11,735 nucleotides of DNA, from the NCBI GenBank assembly GCA_017883605.1, contig JADGNH010000054.1, positions 1 through 11,735 of the forward strand, given 5' to 3'. Source of the stretch: Methanobacteriaceae archaeon (lineage in GTDB: Archaea; Methanobacteriota; Methanobacteria; Methanobacteriales; Methanobacteriaceae). The position numbers were made by a program, and so were the translations under genes. Below the pieces are notes generated by a model. It worked only from the letters and a program-made list of their open reading frames with translations. It was not told the DNA's origin and did not search any database. Of the stretch, positions 5,528 to 11,735 are shown piece by piece; position 1 is the first letter of the stretch, and every line of letters begins with the position of its first letter.

Positions 5528-7279
5528 TCAATCACCACCCTTTTCATTAGCAGGGGCTTTGTAGGGTATCTCCCCTGGAACTTCCCTTTCTACCTTGTAT
5601 TCTCCCACTATCTCGGTAAGCCCGCATCCTGGGGGTACCATGGGTAAAATTTCATCGGGGTCGATTATGACATCTATCAAAGTAGGTTCTCCTGATTTAA
5701 GGGCTTTTTTAAGGGTTTCTTCCATTTCACCAGGTCTTTCTACTCTTTCACCCTGCACTCCGAAAGCTTCGGCCAGTTTAACGAAGTCAGGCACCTCTCC
5801 CAGGTGGGTGTGGGACATTCTCTCGTCATAGAAGAGTCTCTGCCACTGGGCCACCATTCCCAGGTAGCGGTTGTCTAAAACGCAGACCACAATAGGTATA
5901 TCATACTCTTTTATGGTAGCCAGATCCTGTGAAACCATTAAAAATCCGCCGTCTCCACACACTGCCACTACATCATTTTCTGGCAGGGCTACTTTGGCTC
6001 CCATGGCTGCGGGGAATCCGAATCCCATGGTACCAAGTCCTCCGGATGATAAAAAGGTTCTGGGTATCTTTGAGGTGAAGTAATGGGCCATCCACATCTG
6101 ATTCTGGCCTACATCCGTGGTGACTATTGTCTCATAATCAATGGACTCTCTTATTTCTTTTATAACCTGCTGAGGTTTTAGGGGGAAATCTTCAAAGGAT
6201 AGCCGTGGTGTACAATTTATTTTAAAATCTGCTATATATTCCATCCATTTCGGGTTAGCTTTCTCTTTTTCAGCCTTTATTTTCAGGTTGGTGATGGTTT
6301 TTATCAGATCAGAAATGGTGATCTTGGCATCACCTACTATGGGCACGTCCGCTTCAATATTTTTCCCTATCTCTGCTGGATCAACGTCGATGTGGATAAC
6401 TTTAGCTTTACTGGCAAATTTCTCCACATTACCAGTGGTTCTATCTGAAAACCTGCATCCTATGGCAATGAGGCAGTCGCATTCATCTACAACGATATTT
6501 GCTACTTTCCTACCATGCATACCCAGCATACCCATGGCATGGGCGTGGTCTTCTGGGAAAGATCCTTTACCCATGAGGGTGGTGGTTACCGGGGCTCCGA
6601 TGAGTTCTGAAAATTTTAAAAGTTCTGGAGAGGATTCAGATAGGATAATCCCCCCACCGGCAAGTATGACGGGTTTTTTTGATTTTAAGATTAAATTAGC
6701 GGCTTTTTTTATCTGAAGTGGGTGTCCCTTTTTGGTAGGCTTATAACCTGGTAGATCTATCTTTAAATTTGGATTGTAATCAAATTCTTCTTCCTGAACA
6801 TCTTTGGGAAGGTCCAAAACCACCGGGCCGGGACGGCCGGTTCCTGCGATGTAAAACCCGGATTTTATCATCTGGGGTACATCTTCTGCTTTCATAGCCT
6901 GAAAGTTATGTTTGGTGATGGGTATGGTTATTCCCAGGGTGTCAACTTCCTGGAAAGCGTCGTTACCAATCAGACCAGTTGCAACCTGTCCTGCTATGGC
7001 CAGTATGGGTGAAGAGTCCATGTAGGCTGTTGCTATTCCGGTAATCAGATTAGTGGCCCCCGGACCGGAGGTACCGATACAAACTCCTACCTTTCCGGAG
7101 GCTCGGGCATAACCATCTGCTGCATGGGCAGCGCACTGTTCATGCCTCACCAGTATGTGTTTAAGATCAGAATCATAGATAACATCGTATAAAGGAAGCA
7201 GAACACCTCCGGGATACCCGAAAACTACATCTACTCCCTGATCTGTAAGTGATTTGATTACTGCTTCGCCACCTTTCAT
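5528..7279 (-). CDS. ilvB: Acetolactate synthase large (catalytic) subunit
   Basis: A 583-residue TPP-dependent acetohydroxyacid synthase catalytic subunit. It condenses pyruvate with pyruvate or 2-oxobutyrate, the committed step for valine/leucine and isoleucine. The N-terminal PYR domain (about 1-170) has GYPGGVLLPLYD and the catalytic Glu47 in RHEQCAAHAADGYAR. A central FAD/nucleotide-binding-like domain follows (about 190-330). The C-terminal PP domain has the TPP/Mg motif GDGGFLM... ending in LDNRYLGMVAQWQ. These features separate it from other TPP enzymes such as sulfopyruvate decarboxylase. I prefer the ATG at 7279 because AGGTG lies 6 nt upstream (7290-7286); a GTG at 7288 would add three residues. 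It is first in the ilvBN unit and divergent from purD. Confidence 0.96.
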   Translation of the reverse strand: MKGGEAVIKSLTDQGVDVVFGYPGGVLLPLYDVIYDSDLKHILVRHEQCAAHAADGYARASGKVGVCIGTSGPGATNLITGIATAYMDSSPILAIAGQVATGLIGNDAFQEVDTLGITIPITKHNFQAMKAEDVPQMIKSGFYIAGTGRPGPVVLDLPKDVQEEEFDYNPNLKIDLPGYKPTKKGHPLQIKKAANLILKSKKPVILAGGGIILSESSPELLKFSELIGAPVTTTLMGKGSFPEDHAHAMGMLGMHGRKVANIVVDECDCLIAIGCRFSDRTTGNVEKFASKAKVIHIDVDPAEIGKNIEADVPIVGDAKITISDLIKTITNLKIKAEKEKANPKWMEYIADFKINCTPRLSFEDFPLKPQQVIKEIRESIDYETIVTTDVGQNQMWMAHYFTSKIPRTFLSSGGLGTMGFGFPAAMGAKVALPENDVVAVCGDGGFLMVSQDLATIKEYDIPIVVCVLDNRYLGMVAQWQRLFYDERMSHTHLGEVPDFVKLAEAFGVQGERVERPGEMEETLKKALKSGEPTLIDVIIDPDEILPMVPPGCGLTEIVGEYKVEREVPGEIPYKAPANEKGGD

Positions 7280-7307
7280 AAAAAACACCTTATTTACATT
7301 TTTTTTA

Positions 7308-7315
7308 TTTTATAC
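7308..7315 (-). promoter_or_regulatory. Candidate TATA box of ilvB
   Basis: The minus strand reads GAGTATAAAATAAA. It is the best TATA match upstream, but it predicts initiation near 7284, which would exclude the AGGTG ribosome site. Either the transcript starts a little earlier or a weaker element (about 7325-7345) is used. Confidence 0.35.
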
Positions 7316-7340
7316 TCATTTAGTTTATCTGTTCTACTTT

Positions 7341-7412
7341 TATCTATCTCACTTTTCTTATCTATCTCATTTTTCTTATCTATCTCATTTTTCTTATCTA
7401 TCTCATTTTTCT
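7341..7412. repeat. 18-bp tandem repeat, 4 copies
   Basis: TATCTATCTCATTTTTCT is repeated at 7341-7358 (one mismatch, C for T), 7359-7376, 7377-7394 and 7395-7412. A degenerate partial copy precedes it (7326-7340). It lies about 60-130 bp upstream of the ilvB start codon. Near-identity of the copies indicates recent expansion. Confidence 0.85.
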
Positions 7413-7557
7413 TATTTTATTCTTATTTTCTTTATTCTACCATTTTTGAGATATTTTATTCCTTATTTCCCTTATTAAATTCCAGATTTAGCTTTTGATG
7501 GTTAGTGAGATATATATTTAATTTAACATGATTTACAGATTATATCTAATATTTGCA

Positions 7558-7578
7558 TCCCAAATTTACTTTTTGGGA
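7558..7578 (+). other. Hairpin TCCCAAA-N7-TTTGGGA
   Basis: A perfect 7-bp inverted repeat with a 7-nt centre, followed by GTTTGTTTT. It lies where no annotated gene ends. It could be an operator, or the end of a short plus-strand RNA beginning near 7540 from the TATA-like element at 7508-7520. Confidence 0.35.
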
Positions 7579-7770
7579 GTTTGTTTTAAAAAGTATTTAA
7601 AATTAACAATTATTGATTTGTTTTAAAGGAATAGTTAAAATTTATACTTATCTTTAATTCAAAAATCTTATAAAATCTTATAATTTATAAATAAAAATAA
7701 TCAGAAAATTTTAATAAAATAAATCAGAAATGAATTGATAAATTAGATTGTTCCTTCTGGTGTATTCATT

Positions 7771-7778
7771 TTTATAAG
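7771..7778 (+). promoter_or_regulatory. TATA box of purD
   Basis: TTTATAAG lies 45 bp ahead of the start codon. Predicted initiation near 7800 leaves a short leader with the strong ribosome site AAGGAGGG (7803-7810). Confidence 0.6.
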
Positions 7779-7815
7779 AGTAGGGATTTATAGATCTAAA
7801 CTAAGGAGGGTTTTT

Positions 7816-9144
7816 ATGAGAATTCTAGTGGTAGGAACCGGAGCCAGAGAACACGCCATATGTTTGGCTTTAAAAAAAGATGCTTTAAAAAAAGATGTGG
7901 AATTGTATTCTATTATGAGTAACCAGAATCCTGGAATAGCCAGGATATCCAAATTTCAAATGGCAGATGAAAACGACGTCCAGAAGGTTAAAAAGTATGC
8001 GCTGGATAACAAGATTGATATAGCAGTTATAGGGCCTGAATCGCCCCTGGAGAAGGGAATTGTTGATTCTTTGGAGGAATCTGGTATAAGCTGTGTGGGG
8101 CCCACCAGAGAAGCTGCCAGAATCGAAACCGACAAGGCGTTTATGCGGGATCTTTTCCAGATCCACCATATAGAAGGGTCGCTGGTCTATAAGGTTTTTG
8201 ATGATTCAGAAGAGGCTGGAAACTTTATAGAAGACTTTGGCCAGGACGTGGTGGTAAAGCCCATAGGATTAACTGGCGGTAAGGGTGTTAAAATAATGGG
8301 TGAACACCTCAAGGATGCTGGTGAGGCTAAAGATTATGTAAAACAGATTATAGACAATAAGATAGGCGGACATGCCAGGGCAGTCATTGAAGAAAGAGCA
8401 GTGGGGGAGGAATTCACGGTGCAGGCATTTGTTGATGGAGATAATCTCATAGCAATGCCGGCAGTTCAAGACCATCCCCACGCCTTTGAGGGAGATTCCG
8501 GGCCCATAACCGGGGGAATGGGGTCTTATTCTGATAAAGACGGTTTATTACCATTTTTAGATAAAAAGAGCTATGATGAATCTGTTGGGATAATGCAAGA
8601 TACTATAAAGGCCGTTAAAAATGAAGTAGGGCCCTATAAGGGTATACTCTACGGTCAGTTTATGCTGTGCCAGGAAGGCCCCCGCCTGGTGGAATACAAC
8701 GCCAGGTTTGGGGATCCAGAAGCCATGAATGTATTACCACTTCTTGAAACCAGCTTGGTGGACTTATGTCAGGAAATAGTTGATGGAAATCTTAAAAAAG
8801 CTGATTTCCAGGCGAAGGCAACGGTTTGTAAGTACATAGTACCTCAGGGATACCCGGAGACAAAAGCCGCAGGCCAGGTTCTTAAGGTAAATGAAAAGGC
8901 AATAAAAGATGAGGGCGCTCTATTTTACTATGCAGCTGTTAATCAGAAGGATAGTGAAATATACACATCATCCTCCCGGGCCCTGGCACTGGTGGGTACT
9001 GGAGAGACTATTGATGAGGCAGAAAAAATCTGTGAAGATGTCACCAGATATGTAGAGGGAGACGTCTACCACCGCAGGGATGTGGGTACCCGGGGACTTA
9101 TCCAGAAGAGAATAGAACATATGAAAGAAATCAGGGGAATATAA
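7816..9144 (+). CDS. purD: Phosphoribosylamine-glycine ligase
   Basis: A 442-residue GAR synthetase (ATP-grasp). It joins phosphoribosylamine and glycine using ATP, the second step of purine synthesis. The N-domain opens with VVGTGAREHAI (5-15) and has IGPESPLEKG (72-81) and GPTREAARIETDKAF (95-109). The ATP-grasp domain has VVVKPIGLTGGKGVKIMG (about 145-162), EERAVGEEFTVQAFVDG, and the signature YNARFGDPEAMNVLP near residue 295. A C-terminal domain follows (about 310-430). The ATG at 7816 follows AAGGAGGG by 5 nt, the strongest ribosome site in the window. One oddity is a perfect tandem 15-bp duplication at 7867-7896 that doubles ALKKD at residues 18-27, in the first helix or loop. The gene appears monocistronic, with its own promoter and terminator tracts. 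Confidence 0.96.
   Translation: MRILVVGTGAREHAICLALKKDALKKDVELYSIMSNQNPGIARISKFQMADENDVQKVKKYALDNKIDIAVIGPESPLEKGIVDSLEESGISCVGPTREAARIETDKAFMRDLFQIHHIEGSLVYKVFDDSEEAGNFIEDFGQDVVVKPIGLTGGKGVKIMGEHLKDAGEAKDYVKQIIDNKIGGHARAVIEERAVGEEFTVQAFVDGDNLIAMPAVQDHPHAFEGDSGPITGGMGSYSDKDGLLPFLDKKSYDESVGIMQDTIKAVKNEVGPYKGILYGQFMLCQEGPRLVEYNARFGDPEAMNVLPLLETSLVDLCQEIVDGNLKKADFQAKATVCKYIVPQGYPETKAAGQVLKVNEKAIKDEGALFYYAAVNQKDSEIYTSSSRALALVGTGETIDEAEKICEDVTRYVEGDVYHRRDVGTRGLIQKRIEHMKEIRGI
7867..7896 (+). repeat. 15-bp tandem duplication inside purD
   Basis: GCTTTAAAAAAAGAT occurs twice head to tail (7867-7881 and 7882-7896) with no mismatch. The frame is kept and ALKKD is encoded twice. Each copy contains an A7 run, a typical slippage substrate. 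Confidence 0.85.
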
Positions 9145-9225
9145 AGAATTTGAAACATGCTTCTAAGTCAATGCTGGTTGTTAATAGCTTGAAGTCCTAT
9201 CTGAAGGCAGATTAATTATTGAAAA

Positions 9226-9273
9226 TTTATTTTTTCTTTTTTTTATTTATTTTTGATATTAAAATTTTTTTTT
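9226..9273 (+). terminator. Oligo-T terminator after purD
   Basis: Runs of T6 (9230-9235), T8 (9237-9244) and T9 (9265-9273) on the plus strand begin about 85 bp after the purD stop. They are typical of archaeal termination and separate purD from argF. Confidence 0.6.
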
Positions 9274-9289
9274 AGGATAGTAAATTTTA

Positions 9290-9320
9290 AATAAAGGTTT
9301 TATGAGAATAAAGGTTTTAT
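9290..9320 (+). repeat. 17-bp direct repeat upstream of argF
   Basis: AATAAAGGTTTTAT occurs at 9290-9303 and 9307-9320, a 17-bp period. The second copy includes TTTTATAA (9315-9322), the best argF TATA candidate, with predicted initiation near 9346 and a leader of about 50 nt. The duplication therefore also provides a second TATA-like element 17 bp upstream. Confidence 0.6.
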
Positions 9321-9395
9321 AAGGATACTTAAAATCAAATTTGGAAACTCAAAATCAAAGGGAAATTTTTCACATTCTTTTGGGGATGAAAAATA

Positions 9396-10316
9396 ATGAA
9401 ACATCTTTTATCAATTACCGACATCCAGCAGGACATATTCAAAATACTAGAACAGGCAGAACAGTTTAAGAAGGGCCTTATAAATGGAGAACCTTTCAAG
9501 GGAAAGTCCCTGGCAATGATATTTGAGAAGGCATCCACCAGGACCCGGGTATCCTTTGAGGTGGCCATGTTCCAGCTGGGAGGCACAGCCCTCTATCTAT
9601 CCACATCAGACCTGCAGCTGGGTCGGGGGGAGATTATAGAGGACACCGCCCGGGCAATGACTCGATACGTGGATGGGGTGATGATAAGAGCCCGAGAACA
9701 CCAGAATGTAGTTAAATTCTCACAATATTCAGATGTTCCGGTGATAAACGGCCTTACCAACCTCGAACATCCCTGCCAGGCATTGGCAGACCTTTTAACC
9801 ATATATGAGAAAAAAAAGACCTACAAGGTTCACCTGGCATTTGTGGGGGATGGTAATAATGTATGTAACTCCCTGCTCCTGGCCGCAGCCCTGGTGGGCA
9901 TGGACTTGACTGTGGTGGGGCCTCCTGCCTATCAACCCGACCCCCAGATATTTAAAAAAGCAAGGGAACTGGCACAGAAATCAGGATCAAAGATCCAATT
10001 AACCAGCAACCTATCAGAAGGAGTTAAAGATGCCGATGTCATTTATACCGATGTCTGGATCAGTATGGGGGATGAGGAAGAAGCATCACAAAGAATTAAG
10101 GACTTTAAAGATTATCAGGTGAATGAAAACCTCTTAAAACACGCTGATCCTAATGCCATAGTGTTGCACTGCCTGCCGGCGGTGAGGGGACAGGAAATAA
10201 CCGAAGAAGTTATTGAGGGGGATCAATCGGCTGTCTGGGACCAGGCAGAAAACCGGCTGCATGTGCAGAAGGCGGTTCTTTACAACCTTTTAGACAACCT
10301 TTTAGAAAAAGGTTGA
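9396..10316 (+). CDS. argF: Ornithine carbamoyltransferase
   Basis: A 306-residue anabolic ornithine transcarbamylase. It makes citrulline from ornithine and carbamoyl phosphate in arginine synthesis, typically as a cytoplasmic trimer or multiple of trimers. The carbamoyl-phosphate site is clear: STRTR (47-51), HPCQ (125-128) and HCLP (258-261). The ornithine domain has Asp219 and SMG (223-225), which distinguish it from aspartate transcarbamylase. Length and motif order are normal. The ATG at 9396 has a modest ribosome-like GGGGAT about 9 nt upstream. It has its own promoter region after purD and converges with argS. Confidence 0.96.
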   Translation: MKHLLSITDIQQDIFKILEQAEQFKKGLINGEPFKGKSLAMIFEKASTRTRVSFEVAMFQLGGTALYLSTSDLQLGRGEIIEDTARAMTRYVDGVMIRAREHQNVVKFSQYSDVPVINGLTNLEHPCQALADLLTIYEKKKTYKVHLAFVGDGNNVCNSLLLAAALVGMDLTVVGPPAYQPDPQIFKKARELAQKSGSKIQLTSNLSEGVKDADVIYTDVWISMGDEEEASQRIKDFKDYQVNENLLKHADPNAIVLHCLPAVRGQEITEEVIEGDQSAVWDQAENRLHVQKAVLYNLLDNLLEKG

Positions 10317-10398
10317 TCAAAAAATAAATCAAAAATTTAAAAATAAAATTTATTTTAAAGGTTATTTCAAATCTACAGTATCAATTAAATCCACTAAG
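10317..10398. terminator. Convergent argF/argS terminator region
   Basis: An 82-bp AT-rich spacer with an imperfect inverted repeat (about 10337-10357, TTAAAAATAAA against TTTATTTTAA), which could serve both converging transcripts. It also contains TCTACAGTATC (10372-10382), a 9/11 match to the palindrome found at 1620-1988, probably by chance. Confidence 0.4.
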
Positions 10399-11735
10399 TT
10401 ACATATATTCGGGAGCATCTATCCCCAGAAGTTCCAGGCTGTTTCTAATGGTTATTCTTGATTTATCAACCAAAATAAGTCTGAAATGTTCTTTATCAGA
10501 TCCTATAACCTGCACTGATTTATAAAACTTGTTAAAAGCTCCAGAGAGATCCAGGGCATACTGGGCTATCTTATGGACCTTCCTGGTTTCTGCTGAATCT
10601 TCGATTACTGCGGTGAATTTGGAGAGAGTTTTTATAAGTTCTTTTTCGAAAGTTTCCAGATCCCCTTGGCCTGAATTCCCTTTAATATCAATATTACCAC
10701 CTTCAAAGCCCTCTGCCGTCTGAAGTAGTTTACAGGCCCGGGCGTGGGCGTACTGTATGGAGGCACAGCCCCTTTCAAAGCTTAAAGCTTCATCCCATTT
10801 GAAAACTATATGTTTTTCTGGGGATAGGCGGGCGATATAATACCTTATGGCTCCTATACCAATTTTCTCCGCGATTTCCACAGCTTCAGTCTCTTTCAGG
10901 TCTGTTCTACGTTTTCTAATTTCTTCTAATGCCCTTCCCACCGCTTCATCCATAAGCTGGTCCACACTGATGAAAACCCCCCGCCGGGTGGACATAGAGC
11001 CTTCCGGAAGGGTTATAAATTCGTAAAATATAACATAAGGTTTTTTAGCCCCTAATAAATTTAAGGCCACACTCAGTTGGTCTATGGCCAGCTTATGGTC
11101 CGAACCCAGAACATCCAGAACCTCATCTGCATGGTCTGATTTATACTGATGATAGGCCAGATCCCGGGTAGTGTAGAGGGAGGTTCCATCGGATCTGGTG
11201 AGTATTAGCTCCTTTTCAATTCCATAATCGTTTAGATCAAGATATAATACTTCACTTTTCGTGGTATATTTTTCAAGAGATTTCAATACCTCTGCCACCG
11301 AACCATTTTTCACGAAAGTGCTTTCCCATACAAATTTATCGTGTTTTATTTTAAGTCTGCTGGAGGTGGTGGCTATGCCTGAGAGACACCTTTCAACCAC
11401 ATTTTTGAAAAGTTTTTCCAGTTCTTCATCATCGCCTTTCTCATAAAGTTGCAGTAAAGAGCTAATCTCTATTTTAAGTTCTGGATTAGCCCGTAATTTC
11501 TCATTTACTTGAAAGTAAAGTTTACCGATTTCATGGTCTGGTTTTCCTTTTTCATCCATTTTATAGTCCAGGTTTAAAAGTCCCCAGACGATCATGGCGA
11601 TCTGTCTTCCCATGTCGTTGACATAGTACTGGGTTTCAACCTGGTAGCCTGCTGATTTCAATATTCTTGTCAGAGAATCGCCTATTATCGAATTTCTGAT
11701 GTGCCCGATGTGAAGTGGGCCGTTGGGATTTGCTG
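10399..11735 (-). CDS. argS: Arginyl-tRNA synthetase, 5' end beyond window
   Basis: A class I aminoacyl-tRNA synthetase charging tRNA-Arg with arginine. The frame stays open to the right edge and there reads ANPNGPLHIGHIRNSIIGDSL, containing the HIGH ATP-binding motif. The apparent start inside the window (TTG at 11661) is therefore internal. After it come the catalytic-core sequences YYVNDMGRQIA and LYTTRDLAYH, then the KMSK-equivalent GSMSTRRG, normal for archaeal ArgRS. The all-helical DALR anticodon-binding domain forms the C-terminus, ending in LLGIDAPEYM. The missing piece is the N-terminal additional domain (roughly the first 120 residues). No frameshift is seen. It is convergent with argF. 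Confidence 0.97.
   Translation of the reverse strand, partial: ANPNGPLHIGHIRNSIIGDSLTRILKSAGYQVETQYYVNDMGRQIAMIVWGLLNLDYKMDEKGKPDHEIGKLYFQVNEKLRANPELKIEISSLLQLYEKGDDEELEKLFKNVVERCLSGIATTSSRLKIKHDKFVWESTFVKNGSVAEVLKSLEKYTTKSEVLYLDLNDYGIEKELILTRSDGTSLYTTRDLAYHQYKSDHADEVLDVLGSDHKLAIDQLSVALNLLGAKKPYVIFYEFITLPEGSMSTRRGVFISVDQLMDEAVGRALEEIRKRRTDLKETEAVEIAEKIGIGAIRYYIARLSPEKHIVFKWDEALSFERGCASIQYAHARACKLLQTAEGFEGGNIDIKGNSGQGDLETFEKELIKTLSKFTAVIEDSAETRKVHKIAQYALDLSGAFNKFYKSVQVIGSDKEHFRLILVDKSRITIRNSLELLGIDAPEYM

Larger units (their letters stand above)
7280..7815. other. Divergent ilvB-purD intergenic region
   Basis: This 536-bp, very AT-rich region holds no credible gene; an antisense frame through the tandem repeat reads YLSHFS four times and is an artefact of an 18-bp repeat. 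From left to right I see the ilvB promoter zone (7286-7315), the tandem repeat (7341-7412) and a TATA-like GATATATATTTAA at 7508-7520. A 7-bp-stem hairpin follows (7558-7578), then a 10-bp direct duplication AAAATCTTAT (7662-7681) and the purD promoter (7771-7778). Confidence 0.65.

Noticed and set aside
5030..5647. 205-residue plus-strand open frame opposite ilvN and the end of ilvB
   Set aside because: It lies antisense to two clearly recognised genes, shows no family features and has low-complexity composition; it is a shadow frame.
6288..6716. 142-residue plus-strand open frame inside ilvB
   Set aside because: It is antisense to the central domain of ilvB with no recognisable motif; a shadow frame.
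7326..7412. Possible CRISPR array
   Set aside because: The copies are head to tail with no spacers, and no cas gene is nearby.
7254..7478. 74-residue frame with YLSHFS repeats
   Set aside because: The peptide repeat is simply the 18-bp DNA repeat read in frame; the frame begins antisense inside ilvB and has no proper initiation context.
10372..10382. TCTACAGTATC as another member of the palindrome family
   Set aside because: Two mismatches in one arm, a single copy and a convergent terminator setting; likely chance.
11661..11661. TTG as the start of argS
   Set aside because: The frame continues upstream with the essential HIGH motif to the window edge, so this codon is internal.

Overview
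The window looks like a stretch of core chromosome from a methanogenic archaeon of the order Methanobacteriales, most likely Methanobacterium or a close relative. Three things support this. A methanogenesis marker 12 gene is present. Intergenic DNA is very AT-rich, with TATA boxes about 25-30 bp ahead of starts and T-tract ends. The order marker 12 - ilvC - ilvN - ilvB - purD - argF - argS matches what I recall from Methanothermobacter thermautotrophicus (about MTH1441-1447). That last point is memory, not a search.

Layout. Bases 1-66 are an unusually GC-rich edge of unclear identity. A minus-strand Mrr-like nuclease-fold gene (67-486) is divergent from surE (639-1424, +). A 692-bp gene-free AT-rich stretch follows (1425-2116). 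It carries four perfect copies and one decayed copy of an 11-bp palindrome, TCTAC-N-GTAGA. Next is a small DUF2098-type gene (2117-2437, +), convergent with methanogenesis marker 12 (2518-3534, -). The minus-strand branched-chain amino-acid genes come next: ilvC (3769-4755), ilvN (5026-5526) and ilvB (5528-7279). A 536-bp divergent intergenic region holding an 18-bp tandem repeat and a hairpin separates ilvB from purD (7816-9144, +) and argF (9396-10316, +). argF is convergent with argS (10399 to the right edge, -), whose start lies outside the window.

Functionally, IlvB and IlvN form acetohydroxyacid synthase and IlvC is the next enzyme, so this is the first half of valine/isoleucine synthesis. 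ilvB and ilvN are translationally coupled (stop and start 1 bp apart), whereas ilvC has a 270-bp upstream gap with its own promoter-like elements. PurD (purines), ArgF (arginine/citrulline) and ArgRS (arginyl-tRNA) are housekeeping neighbours. SurE is a nucleotide phosphatase. I see no mobile element, CRISPR array, tRNA or rRNA.

The coding part is ordinary. The most unusual signal is the palindrome array at 1620-1988, followed by several short tandem repeats in the intergenic regions and a 5-residue tandem duplication near the N-terminus of PurD.
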